64,000 nucleotides of DNA from Pseudomonadota bacterium (GTDB lineage: Bacteria; Pseudomonadota; Gammaproteobacteria; Burkholderiales; Burkholderiaceae_C). Positions 26,870-35,309 of the stretch are shown here, in pieces. The stretch lies in NCBI GenBank assembly GCA_963205115.1, contig CAUJHV010000032.1, positions 1-64,000 of the forward strand, written 5' to 3'. Under the pieces are notes generated by a model. The model did not search any database and was not told where the DNA came from. It saw only the letters and a program-made list of their open reading frames with translations. Both the position numbers and the translations under genes were made by a program. Numbering within the stretch: position 1 is the first letter of the stretch; the number at the start of each line of letters is the position of its first letter.

Positions 26870-27553
26870 ATGACGTTCGCCATCTTCGAATCCCTCACCC
26901 GCGCCGAGCCGACCACCCGTGCCGTGCCTGGCGCCGTCCGCGCGGCGACGGAGGGAAGCGCCGCCGGCCTGAGCCAGTGGCTGGTGCAGTCGCTGGACGA
27001 GATCGACTACGGCATGCTGATGCTGGACGAGCGCGGCAACGTGCTGTACGTCAACGAAGCCGCGCGCAGCGACCTGGACCGCCAGCACCCGCTGCAGTTG
27101 CTGGGCTCGCGCCTGGTCGCGCGCGGCGACGACGACGAAGCCGCGCTGCACGACGCCGTGTCGGCCGCGGCGCGCCGCGGGCTGCGCCGGCAGCTGACCA
27201 TCGGCCAGGGCAAGTCGCGTGTCAGCGTGGCCATCGTCCCGATGGAAAGTGCGCCCGGCCTGCCGTCGGGTGCCACCTTGCTGCTGCTGGGGCGCCGCCA
27301 GGCCTGCCAGCGCCTGTCGATCGACTGGTTTGCGCGCGCACACGGCCTGACGCCGGCCGAGACGCGCGTGCTGGAAGCGCTGGCGCAGGGCGAGCAGCCG
27401 CGTGACATCGCGCAGGCGTTCGACGTCGGCCTGGCCACCGTGCGCACGCAGATCACCTGCATCCGCAACAAGGTCGGCGCGGACAGCATCCGCGAGCTGC
27501 TGCGCATGGTCGGCATGCTGCCGCCGATGCGCAGCGCGTTGCGCCTGTGCTGA
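26870..27553 (+). CDS. LuxR-type regulator with PAS-like sensor domain
   Basis: A 227-residue regulator. Seen: a PAS-like region (about 35-140; IDYGMLMLDERGNVLYVNEAA) and a C-terminal LuxR/GerE helix-turn-helix (LTPAETRVLEALAQGEQPRDI then VGLATVRTQITCIRNKV, about 160-210). ATG 26870 has AGGAG 7-8 bases upstream; an upstream in-frame ATG (26819) lacks one. No receiver domain is present, so it senses directly rather than through a kinase. The Crp-family gene follows by about 70 bp on the same strand. Confidence 0.87.
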   Translation: MTFAIFESLTRAEPTTRAVPGAVRAATEGSAAGLSQWLVQSLDEIDYGMLMLDERGNVLYVNEAARSDLDRQHPLQLLGSRLVARGDDDEAALHDAVSAAARRGLRRQLTIGQGKSRVSVAIVPMESAPGLPSGATLLLLGRRQACQRLSIDWFARAHGLTPAETRVLEALAQGEQPRDIAQAFDVGLATVRTQITCIRNKVGADSIRELLRMVGMLPPMRSALRLC

Positions 27554-27621
27554 CAGGCCGCCGGCGCGGGCCGCGACGCGGCGCGTAATATCACCCCGGG
27601 CGCGGAGGGGGCGCCCGGACG

Positions 27622-28287
27622 ATGCACGCACCCGCCGCCGGCTCTCGAGACGATCCCACCACGCACCCGGCGCTGAGCGACTCGCTGCGCGCGCTGGCGC
27701 GCCGCGGCGAGCTGCGCCGCTTCCGCCGCGGCGCCGTGCTGATCCACGAAGGCGACATCGGCCAGACGGTCTTCATCATCCTGGCCGGGCGCGTGCGCGC
27801 CTTCAGCGCCAGCCCGATGGGCGACAAGGAGATCACCTTCGGCACCTACGGCCCGGGCGACTATGTGGGCGAGATCAGCCTGGACGGCGGGCCGCGCTCG
27901 GCCAGCGTCGAGGCCGTGGAAGCCTGCCTGTGCGCGGTGGTGACGCGGCAGACCATCGAGCGCTACATCACCGAGAACCCGGCATTTGCGTTCGAGCTGC
28001 TGGCCAAGGTGACACGCCGCGCGCGCGACGCCACCGTCACCGCGCGGCAGATGGCGCTGGAGGACGTGTACGGGCGGCTGCGCCGCCACCTGTTGTCGCT
28101 GGCGCAGCCGGTGGCCGACGGCGTGCCGCGCATCGAGCCGCGCCCCACGCACAAGGCCATCGCCCAGAGCATCGGCTGTGGCCGGGAGATGGTCAGCCGG
28201 GTGCTCAAGCAGCTCGAGCGCGGCGGCTACGTGGGCGCGGAGCCTGGCGTGCTGCACCTGCTGCGCAGCCTGCCGCCGCGTTACTGA
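27622..28287 (+). CDS. Crp/Fnr-family regulator
   Basis: A 221-residue regulator. Seen: cyclic-nucleotide-binding-like beta barrel (about 20-135; GAVLIHEGDIGQTVFIILAGRVRAF and FGTYGPGDYVGEISLDGGPRSASV), the dimerisation helix, and a winged helix-turn-helix (THKAIAQSIGCGREMVSRVLKQLE, about 170-195). It lacks the N-terminal Cys cluster of FNR, so oxygen sensing by Fe-S is not expected. The barrel carries GEISLDGGPRSAS, close to the cAMP-binding signature GE(I/L)xLx...RSA, so nucleotide binding is plausible. It may form a unit with the preceding LuxR gene. Confidence 0.9.
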   Translation: MHAPAAGSRDDPTTHPALSDSLRALARRGELRRFRRGAVLIHEGDIGQTVFIILAGRVRAFSASPMGDKEITFGTYGPGDYVGEISLDGGPRSASVEAVEACLCAVVTRQTIERYITENPAFAFELLAKVTRRARDATVTARQMALEDVYGRLRRHLLSLAQPVADGVPRIEPRPTHKAIAQSIGCGREMVSRVLKQLERGGYVGAEPGVLHLLRSLPPRY

Positions 28288-28364
28288 ACACGGGCTGCCG
28301 GACCGCGGGTGCGACCGCGCACCGGGCGGTGCCGGTCACGGCTGCGGGCCGCGCGCCGCCAAGC

Positions 28365-29309
28365 TCACTTGCCCGTGGCGGACCCCGACGCGGCGGCCGG
28401 CGGGGCGGGCGGGCCGAAGCGGCGCTCGGGCTTGGATGCCTTCTCGAAGAACGGCAACACCCGCGGCAGCCGGCCCTCGATATCGCGGATGCGGTCGGCA
28501 TTGGTCGGGTGCGTGGACAGGATACGCGGCGGCGCGGAGCCGCCACTGATCGACATCATCTTCTTCCACAGCGAGATGCCCGCATGCGGGTCGTAGCCGG
28601 CCTGGGCCGACATCACCAGGCCCAGGGCGTCGGCTTCGCTCTCGTCGCTGCGGCTGTACTGCAGGCTCAGCAGCTGCGAGCCGAACTGGGCGGCGATATC
28701 GCCCACGCTGCCCAGACCCAGCAGGGCAGCACCGCCGCGCAGCAGGATGTTGGTGCCCGTGCTCTTGCCCATCTGCTCGCGTGCGTGTTCGAGCAGCGCG
28801 TGGGCCGCTTCGTGGCCCATGATGGTCGCCACTTCGTCGTCGCTGAGCTGCAGGCGTGCCAGGATGCCGTAGTAAAAGGCGATCTTGCCCCCGGGCATGC
28901 AGAAGGCATTGACCTCGTTGCTGCCGATGAGGTTGACCTCCCACTTCCAGTTCCCGGCGCGCTCGTTGCAGGCCGGGGTGAACGGGATGATGCGCTCGGC
29001 GATGGCCCGCAGCCGCACCAGCTGCGGGTGGTTCTCCGGCGCCAGCGCCCGCTTGCCGGAGGCCTGCTGCAGCATTTGCCGGTACTGCTGGCCGGCCGCG
29101 CCTTCGACCTGGTCGGCCGACACCAGCTTCGTGAAGCCCGAGCGTTTGCACTCGGGAATGGCCGCCAGCGCACCTGCCGGCGCCAGCGCGCCGCCCAGCA
29201 GCAGGCCACCCATGCGGCGACGCGCATGGAAGCCACACCAGCACCCAACAGCCGCATGGGCGGCAGGCAAGCCGGCGGCGTTTCGGTCAGACTCCAACGA
29301 CGGTTTCAT
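28365..29309 (-). CDS. M48-family zinc metalloprotease
   Basis: A 314-residue protease of the M48 (Oma1/LoiP-like) family, probably periplasmic or membrane-associated. Seen: an N-terminal hydrophobic segment after an Arg-rich patch (RRRMGGLLLGGALAPAGALA, about 31-50), the zinc motif HEAAH (about 157-161) with GH before it, the third ligand Glu in SRSDESEADALGLVMSAQAGYDP, and the conserved STHPTNADRI. The C terminus is Pro/Ala rich. The frame is open far upstream; ATG 29309 was chosen because the upstream extension would overlap trxC. It is divergent from trxC; both fit envelope or redox protein quality control. Confidence 0.87.
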   Translation of the reverse strand: MKPSLESDRNAAGLPAAHAAVGCWCGFHARRRMGGLLLGGALAPAGALAAIPECKRSGFTKLVSADQVEGAAGQQYRQMLQQASGKRALAPENHPQLVRLRAIAERIIPFTPACNERAGNWKWEVNLIGSNEVNAFCMPGGKIAFYYGILARLQLSDDEVATIMGHEAAHALLEHAREQMGKSTGTNILLRGGAALLGLGSVGDIAAQFGSQLLSLQYSRSDESEADALGLVMSAQAGYDPHAGISLWKKMMSISGGSAPPRILSTHPTNADRIRDIEGRLPRVLPFFEKASKPERRFGPPAPPAAASGSATGK

Positions 29310-29368
29310 GGCGGGCTCCGAGGCTCGGTGCGTGCGGCCTGTGCGAACGATTCTAGGCAGCCACACGT

Positions 29369-29446
29369 TGACACGTCTTGTCACAACATGTGTGGGCGGA
29401 AGAGTGCTTGTCGCTCTTGTGGGGATTGCCATGATCCTCATATAAA
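29369..29446 (+). promoter_or_regulatory. trxC upstream region: inverted repeat and TATAAA -10 box
   Basis: TGACA (29369-29373) and TGTCA (29379-29383) form an inverted repeat with a 5-bp spacer. TATAAA at 29441-29446, with TTGTGG at 29417-29422 as a weak -35 box (18-bp spacing), would start transcription at about 29452-29453, which is the trxC start codon itself. No Shine-Dalgarno sequence precedes the ATG. Confidence 0.45.
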
Positions 29447-29451
29447 CCGTT

Positions 29452-29880
29452 ATGGCCTCGACTGCGTCATTGGTTGCATGCGCCCACTGCGGCGCGCTGA
29501 ATCGCGTTCCCAGCGAACGCTTGCGGGACGACCCGGTATGCGGCGCGTGCAAGCGCGCGCTGCTCGACGGTGAACCCGTCCTGCTGGACGACGACAACTT
29601 CGAGCGGTTCGTGCAGCGCACGCAGCTGCCGCTGGTCGTCGACTTCTGGGCGCCCTGGTGCGGCCCGTGCCGGACCATGTCGCCGTCCTTCCGCGACGCC
29701 GCGCGCCGCATGAAGGGCCGCGCGGTCTTCGTGAAGGTCAACAGCGACGACAGCCCGAAGACCGCCCAGCGCTTCGGCATCCGCAGCATTCCCACGCTCG
29801 TGCGGCTGGAGCAGGGCCACGAACGCAGGCGCCAGATCGGCGGCCAGACCGTGGCGCAGCTCGTCGAGCTGGCGACCTGA
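29452..29880 (+). CDS. trxC: Thioredoxin 2 (zinc-finger thioredoxin)
   Basis: A 142-residue thioredoxin reducing protein disulfides in the cytoplasm. Seen: an N-terminal zinc ribbon with two CxxC pairs (CAHCG about 10-14 and CGACK about 29-33), then a thioredoxin fold with the active site WCGPC (about 69-73) and the cis-Pro in RSIPTL. The start matches TrxC proteins, so it is not in doubt, yet it has no ribosome-binding site, and a -10-like TATAAA ends 5 bp before it. The mRNA may therefore be leaderless. It is divergent from the M48 protease and convergent with the hybrid kinase gene. Confidence 0.95.
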   Translation: MASTASLVACAHCGALNRVPSERLRDDPVCGACKRALLDGEPVLLDDDNFERFVQRTQLPLVVDFWAPWCGPCRTMSPSFRDAARRMKGRAVFVKVNSDDSPKTAQRFGIRSIPTLVRLEQGHERRRQIGGQTVAQLVELAT

Positions 29881-29905
29881 GGCGCACAGGCCTTCCCGTC
29901 CGGGC

Positions 29906-32900
29906 TCAGCCCCCGGACACGAGATGTCCTTCGGCCTTCGCCGGCGGGCGCACACCCAGCTCGGCCAGGGTCTGGATCAGCACGCTCATCTGCACGGGCT
30001 TGGTCAGCCAGGCGTCGTAGGCGGGCGCTTCATCGCCAGGCTCCTGCACGGGCACGGGGTTGCCCGAGCACAGGATCAGCGGAATGCGCCGCGCCTGCAT
30101 GTCCTGACGCACGCGCACGACCAGCGACATGCCGTCCATGTCGTCGGCGTCGCCCATCTGCAGGTCGGTGACGATGGCGCACACGCCACCCGCCCGCCAC
30201 ACTGCCAGCGCCTCCCGGCCGCTGCGGCACTCGATCACCCGGTGCCCGTGGGCGCGCAGCATCTGGCCCATCAGCAGCAGGCAGGTCGGGTCGTCCTCGC
30301 ACAGCAGGACGGCGCCTTCGTCTTCGGCCGACGCGGGCCGCGGCGGCGCGGCCGCCGGCAGGGTGCCCAGCGCGGGCACCGGCAGGCGCAGCAGCACGCG
30401 TGTGCCGCGCCCTGGCGCGCTGTCCAGCACCAGGTCGCCGCCCATGAGGTCGGCCAGACGGCGGCTGATGTTCAGACCCAGGCCGCTGCTGCCTTCGGGC
30501 ACCGGCGCCTCGGAGGAGTCGGCCGAGGCGTAAGGTGCAAACAGCAAGGGCTGGCGGTCGGGCGCGATGCCGGGGCCCGTGTCGATCACATGGAAGTCCA
30601 GCGTCAAGGGTCCGCCGCCGGCAGCCGCCGAGCCGGGCGACACGCGCACCGCCAGGCTCACTTCACCCACCGCCGTGTACTTGATCGCATTGCTCAGCAG
30701 GTTGGTCAGGATCTGGCGCAGCCGCAGGGGATCGAGCTGCAGGCTGGTCGGCACCTCGGGCTCCACATGCGCGCGAAAGCCCAGCCCCTTGCGGTAGGCC
30801 CAGGCCTGCACCTCGCGCTGCAGGTGGCCCACCAGTTCGCGCAGGTCGAAGACCTGGGGCCGCAGGCGCAATTCGCCGCGGTCCATGCGCGCGGCGTCCA
30901 GCACGTCGTTGAGCAGCTGGCCCAGGTTGCGCACGGCATCCTGGGCCACCCGCAGCGGCTCGCCCGGTACAGCCGGGTCGCGCTCGCTGGCCAGGGCCTG
31001 CAGGGCCAGCGACAGCGTGTGCGTGGGTGCACGCAGCTCGTGGCTGGCCGAGGCCAGCATCAGGTTGCGTGACTGCGCCTCGCGCTCCACGCGCTGCTGC
31101 AGCTCGCGCTCGGCGGTGACGTCCACGACATAGCCGGTCCAGGCCGTGGCGCCCTCGCTGCCGGGCTTGGACACCGCCTCGACGCGCAGCCAGCGTTCGC
31201 CACCGTCCACACGCGTAAACGCACCGAGGAAACACAGCCGCTCGCCGGAGTCCACGCTGACCTGTTCGAGCGCGCGCGCGGCCGCCAGGTGTTCCCGGCG
31301 CAGGCGCGGCGCCAGGTTGTCCAGCAGGCTCAACGACGGGTCGAGTGCTTCGCCCAGCAGTTCGGACGCGCCCTCCGAGTAGTAGCCGGACCCCTGGACA
31401 CCCTTTTGGGGGTGCAAGACATAACGGAAGGCGACGCACGGCAGGGTGGCGCCGATATCGGCCAGGCGTTCTTCGCTGCGCCGGCGGTGGTCGACCTCGC
31501 GCTGCAGGCGCCGCATCCAGAAGACCGTGCCGCCGGCCAGCAGCAGCGCGGCCGCGGCGGCCAGCGCCAGCAGCGGCGCGTAGCGGCGCCACGGAAAGCC
31601 GGGCTGCAGGTCCAGCGCCACCCAGCGCCGCATGATGCGCTCGTGCTCGCCGGCGGGAATCTGCTGCAGCGCGCGGTCGACGATGGGAATCAGGCCCGCC
31701 GCCTGCGAACCCGCCGCAAACTGGAACTGCGCCGACAGCTCGTTGACCTCTGCCACGGCGCGCAGCCGGCCGTCGTTGTCGCCATTGATGCGCAGGTTGG
31801 CGAAGAGCTTGACCTCGACCGCCGCGTCGGCCAGGCCTTCGGCCACCGCGTCCATCGCCTGCTGGCCACTGCTGGTGGTGACGATCTCGATGTCCGGATA
31901 CTGCTCGGCCAGCAAGGGCCGCAGCGGGTGTGCGACCGTCAGCGCCAGACGCTTGCCGCGCAGGCTGGACAGGCCCCAGTACAGCGGCGCGTCGCTGCGC
32001 GCGACCAGCATGTAGGGCATGCTGGCGTAGGGCCGGGAGAAGCGGAAGTCGCGCTCGCGCTCGGGCGTGCGTGTCAGGAACGGCACGAGGTCGATGTGGC
32101 CGCGCCGCAGGGCCTCGAGCATGGGCGCAGCGCTGTCGAAGGGCACCACGTGCAGGCCCACACCCAGCTGCTGCGCGACCTGCTCGGCATATTCCGCGCC
32201 GATGCCGGTGTGCTGCCCATCGCCGCTGACATCGTTGAGCATGGACATCCCGCGCAGCGCGCCGATGCGCCAGATCGGCTTCTCGATCAGGCGCGAGGCG
32301 TCGCCGGGGCCGAGCACGACCGGCTGCGGCAGCACCATGCGGTCCGACAGCGCGGCCATGGCTGCGGTGAGCTCTGCCGGCGGCGTGGCGCGCAGGTTGG
32401 CGATGCCTTTGTTGAGGATGGTGGTCAGCGGCGCCCAGTCCTTGCGCACGGCAAAGTGGTAGTAGCCGGTGCCGTAGTTCATCAGCTGCTGGACCTGCAC
32501 CTGCGGCTGGGGATCGCGCGCCAGCCAGTCCAGGGCTTCGAGCATGCTGCCGAGGTAGTAATCGGCCCGCCCCTGCGCGACAGCCGCCAGCGCCTGGCCG
32601 GTGTCGTCCACCGTCACGATGCGCGCCTGCGGAAACTGCCGCTTGACGAAATCGTTGGCCATGTAGGCCCGCTCGAGCGCGAAGGTCGCCGTGGCGGGGG
32701 CGGGGGACGCCGGGGCGACAGGCCCTGCCCCCGTGCGCCCGAACAAGGCCCCGGGCAAGGGCGTGGCGCCCAGCGTGAAGGCCAGGTATTCCGAGCGCTC
32801 CGCCGTCACGCCCAGTGTCATCAGCAGATCGACCTCCCGGCGCTTGGCGGCCTCCAGCGTGCTGCTCCAGTCCGGCATGATGACCGGGCGGATCTTCAGA

Positions 32901-33304
32901 CCGAAGGCCTGCGCCAGGTAGACCAGCATCTCCGGGTGGATGCCGCCGACCGTGCCGTCGTCTGCCAGCAGTTCGTAGGGCCGCGACGGCGGCCGCGGCA
33001 CGGCGACGCGGATCTCCGGCAGGCGCGCGATATAGGCCTGCTCCTCGGCGCTCAGGACCTGCGCGCCCAGCGTGGTCAGCGCCGCTGGCGTGCGGAAGCG
33101 CGGAACCGGAACGTCGGGCGGCGACTCTGCCGCAGCCGGCGCCGGCGTGCCGCCCAGGCCCAGTGCCAGCAGCAGGCCCAGCGCGGCCGCACGCGAGCGG
33201 CGGCGCCAGCGTGCGGCCCACGCGCAGGCACCCGCCGACCCGACGACAGCGCCGCAGTCGAAAGGTCCTTCTCCAGCGGCAGATACGCGGACGTCGCTCG
33301 GCAC
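29906..33304 (-). CDS. BvgS/EvgS-like hybrid histidine kinase with two periplasmic solute-binding domains
   Basis: A very large sensor (1132 residues from the chosen start). Seen in order: hydrophobic signal/anchor (ALGLLLALGLGG), two SBP_bac_3 Venus-flytrap domains (about 75-300 and 315-560; FDMLFG-like blocks DLLMTLGVTAERSEYLAFT and DLVPFLTRTPERERDFRFSRPY), a membrane helix (about 580-600), a PAS-like segment and HisKA with ASHELRAP (about 750). A HATPase with LLSNAIKYT and DTGPGIAP and a receiver with CEDDP and phospho-acceptor Asp in VTDLQMG end the protein. There is no HPt domain. The start is uncertain: GTG 33304 puts the signal region nearest the N terminus; ATGs at 33430 and 33469 are possible. 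It ends a run of solute-binding protein genes on the same strand. Confidence 0.87.
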   Translation of the reverse strand: MPSDVRVSAAGEGPFDCGAVVGSAGACAWAARWRRRSRAAALGLLLALGLGGTPAPAAAESPPDVPVPRFRTPAALTTLGAQVLSAEEQAYIARLPEIRVAVPRPPSRPYELLADDGTVGGIHPEMLVYLAQAFGLKIRPVIMPDWSSTLEAAKRREVDLLMTLGVTAERSEYLAFTLGATPLPGALFGRTGAGPVAPASPAPATATFALERAYMANDFVKRQFPQARIVTVDDTGQALAAVAQGRADYYLGSMLEALDWLARDPQPQVQVQQLMNYGTGYYHFAVRKDWAPLTTILNKGIANLRATPPAELTAAMAALSDRMVLPQPVVLGPGDASRLIEKPIWRIGALRGMSMLNDVSGDGQHTGIGAEYAEQVAQQLGVGLHVVPFDSAAPMLEALRRGHIDLVPFLTRTPERERDFRFSRPYASMPYMLVARSDAPLYWGLSSLRGKRLALTVAHPLRPLLAEQYPDIEIVTTSSGQQAMDAVAEGLADAAVEVKLFANLRINGDNDGRLRAVAEVNELSAQFQFAAGSQAAGLIPIVDRALQQIPAGEHERIMRRWVALDLQPGFPWRRYAPLLALAAAAALLLAGGTVFWMRRLQREVDHRRRSEERLADIGATLPCVAFRYVLHPQKGVQGSGYYSEGASELLGEALDPSLSLLDNLAPRLRREHLAAARALEQVSVDSGERLCFLGAFTRVDGGERWLRVEAVSKPGSEGATAWTGYVVDVTAERELQQRVEREAQSRNLMLASASHELRAPTHTLSLALQALASERDPAVPGEPLRVAQDAVRNLGQLLNDVLDAARMDRGELRLRPQVFDLRELVGHLQREVQAWAYRKGLGFRAHVEPEVPTSLQLDPLRLRQILTNLLSNAIKYTAVGEVSLAVRVSPGSAAAGGGPLTLDFHVIDTGPGIAPDRQPLLFAPYASADSSEAPVPEGSSGLGLNISRRLADLMGGDLVLDSAPGRGTRVLLRLPVPALGTLPAAAPPRPASAEDEGAVLLCEDDPTCLLLMGQMLRAHGHRVIECRSGREALAVWRAGGVCAIVTDLQMGDADDMDGMSLVVRVRQDMQARRIPLILCSGNPVPVQEPGDEAPAYDAWLTKPVQMSVLIQTLAELGVRPPAKAEGHLVSGG

Positions 33305-33449
33305 GTTCAGGGAAGAGGGGATGGGGCGCGGCGGGCCACGCTGCGCAGGACGCTGTAAGGTCCCGCATCGGATGTGTGCTGTGCCGCGAATCGGCACGCA
33401 GCTTAGCCGCTCCTGCGCCGGATGCGCCATCCCCGTCGTTTTTGCGCCA

Positions 33450-35306
33450 TCACGCAGTGCCCCGTGCATGGGTGGGCGACACGTCGACGAAGCGCCAGGT
33501 GTCGCGCATGAACGGGTGACGCCAGTAGCCGCGTGTGCCGGGTTGCACGAGGTCGTTGACGATGCGGTGGCCGTGCACCTTGTACGGCATGTAGGCCACC
33601 ATCAGGTCGCGCGCCTGGGCCATCGCGGCCAGACGCTGCGGCCCATCGGGCAGCCGCTGCTGCGCGTCGAACAGGCGGTCGAAGGCAGCCAGCGCGAAGC
33701 GCGCGTCGTTCGATTCGGAGGCATTCGGGCCGTAGCCGATGCTCAGGAAGAAGCCGCCGTCCGGTGAGGCCGCGCTCCACGCGAAGCCCCACATCATCAG
33801 CGTGCCGGTGCGTGTCTTCTTCAGCAGCTCGGGCCAGGTCGACACCTCGAAGACCATCCGCAGCCCGATGCGGTCCATCGAGCGCTTCCAGACTTCGCTG
33901 GTCAGGCGGTCGCGCTGGCTGCCCATGCTGGCCATGACCAGCGTGAGCGGCCGGCCGTCGGGCTGCTCGCGCCAGCCGTCGCCGTCGCGGTCGACCCAGC
34001 CGTACAGGTCGAGCAGCGCACGGGCGCGCGCCGGGTCGTGGTCGCTCATCTCGCTCTTGTAGGCCGGGTCGTAGCCCGAGGTGTGCGGCGACAGGCTGGA
34101 TTGCGCCGGTATCGCCTGCCCGCCCAGCACATGGCGGATGTAGGCCGCGCCGTCGAAACCCAGCCCGATCGCGCGCCGCAGGGCGACCTTGTCGGGTGTG
34201 TAGCCGCCGACCAGCGGGTGTTCCATGTTGAAGTAGCTCATGCCCATGTCGGGCTGGAGCTGGCGCTGCAGGCGAAACCCGCGCTTGGCGAGGTAGGGCG
34301 CCAGCTGCCCGTGCGGCACGGCCAGGCCCGCCATGGGCCCGGGCACGGCCAGCCAGGCGTAGTCGCCCTGCATGAAGCTCAGCCAGCGCGGCTGGTCCTC
34401 TTCGACGATGTCGACCACCACCTCGTCCACGCGCGGCAGCGCCTGACCGGCCAGATCAGCGGCCAGTTCGCGCTGCAGCGGCTCATCGGCCGGCGTGCCG
34501 GCGTAGGTCTGCCCGCGAAAGAAGGGCGAGCGTTCCAGCACGATGCGCGAGGCGCGTGTCCACGACTTCAGGCGGAAGGCTCCGGTGCCCACCGGGTGCG
34601 CGGAGACCTCGTCGCGGCCGTAGAACTCGACCACCTCGCGCGCCACCGCGCCGCTGAAATGGGGCGCGGCCAGGTTGTAGACAAAACGCGGGTCGGGCAC
34701 GCCCAGCGTGATGCGCAGCGTGTAGCGGTCCAGTGCACGAAGGCCCTCGACCTCGGTGTCGTAGTCGAAGGGCTGGCGCGTCTGGATGGCGCGCTCGCGC
34801 AGCGCGTCCAGCCCCGGCAGCTTCAGCGTGGCCAGGAGGTACAGATCGCTGGAGTTGTACTGCGGGTCGTAGTAGCGCTTGAGCGAGTAGACGTAGTCGG
34901 CCGCAGTGAGCTCGCGCCGGCGTCCCTTGAACGCCGGGTCGTCGGCGAAATGGATGCCGGCGCGGATGCGCAGCGTGAAGACACGCCCGTCGGCGGAGAC
35001 CGCCGGCAAGGCCTCGGCGGTCTGCGGCACCAGGCGCGCGGGCTGCGCGAGGTAGTCGTAGCTCAGCGGGGCTTCGAGGATCTGCGCGATGAGGGTCGAG
35101 GAGTACAGGTCGCTGTTGATCTGCACCGGGTCGAAGCCCGTCTCGGGCGCCGGAAAGGCCACGCGCAGGACCTTGCGCCCGCCGGGTCGATCGCCCGGTG
35201 CCTGCGCTGTCGACGACGCGGTCGACACCGGCTGCGCATCAGCCGCGGCTGCCGCCGCACCGAGCGAATACGCCCACGCGCCGCTGAGCAGGCGGCGGCG
35301 GTCCAT
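33450..35306 (-). CDS. Family-5 (peptide-type) solute-binding protein, copy 1
   Basis: A 618-residue periplasmic binding protein of the SBP_bac_5 family (DppA/OppA-like). Seen: RR-containing signal (MDRRRLLSGAWAYSLGAA, possibly Tat), the start of the fold KVLRVAFPAPETGFDPVQ, SSTLIAQILEAPLSYDYLAQPARL, the HPVGTGAFRLKSW motif and the YFNMEHPLVGGYTPDKVALRRAIGLG block. A Ca-loop-like VDRDGDGWRE is present near residue 440. It is last of four tandem paralogues on this strand; its closest paralogue by motif is copy 4 (LY-x-STL, YDP instead of ADP). It starts 3 bp behind copy 2. A single Opp-type transporter lies beyond copy 4. Confidence 0.9.
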   Translation of the reverse strand: MDRRRLLSGAWAYSLGAAAAAADAQPVSTASSTAQAPGDRPGGRKVLRVAFPAPETGFDPVQINSDLYSSTLIAQILEAPLSYDYLAQPARLVPQTAEALPAVSADGRVFTLRIRAGIHFADDPAFKGRRRELTAADYVYSLKRYYDPQYNSSDLYLLATLKLPGLDALRERAIQTRQPFDYDTEVEGLRALDRYTLRITLGVPDPRFVYNLAAPHFSGAVAREVVEFYGRDEVSAHPVGTGAFRLKSWTRASRIVLERSPFFRGQTYAGTPADEPLQRELAADLAGQALPRVDEVVVDIVEEDQPRWLSFMQGDYAWLAVPGPMAGLAVPHGQLAPYLAKRGFRLQRQLQPDMGMSYFNMEHPLVGGYTPDKVALRRAIGLGFDGAAYIRHVLGGQAIPAQSSLSPHTSGYDPAYKSEMSDHDPARARALLDLYGWVDRDGDGWREQPDGRPLTLVMASMGSQRDRLTSEVWKRSMDRIGLRMVFEVSTWPELLKKTRTGTLMMWGFAWSAASPDGGFFLSIGYGPNASESNDARFALAAFDRLFDAQQRLPDGPQRLAAMAQARDLMVAYMPYKVHGHRIVNDLVQPGTRGYWRHPFMRDTWRFVDVSPTHARGTA

Positions 35307-35309
35307 GGC

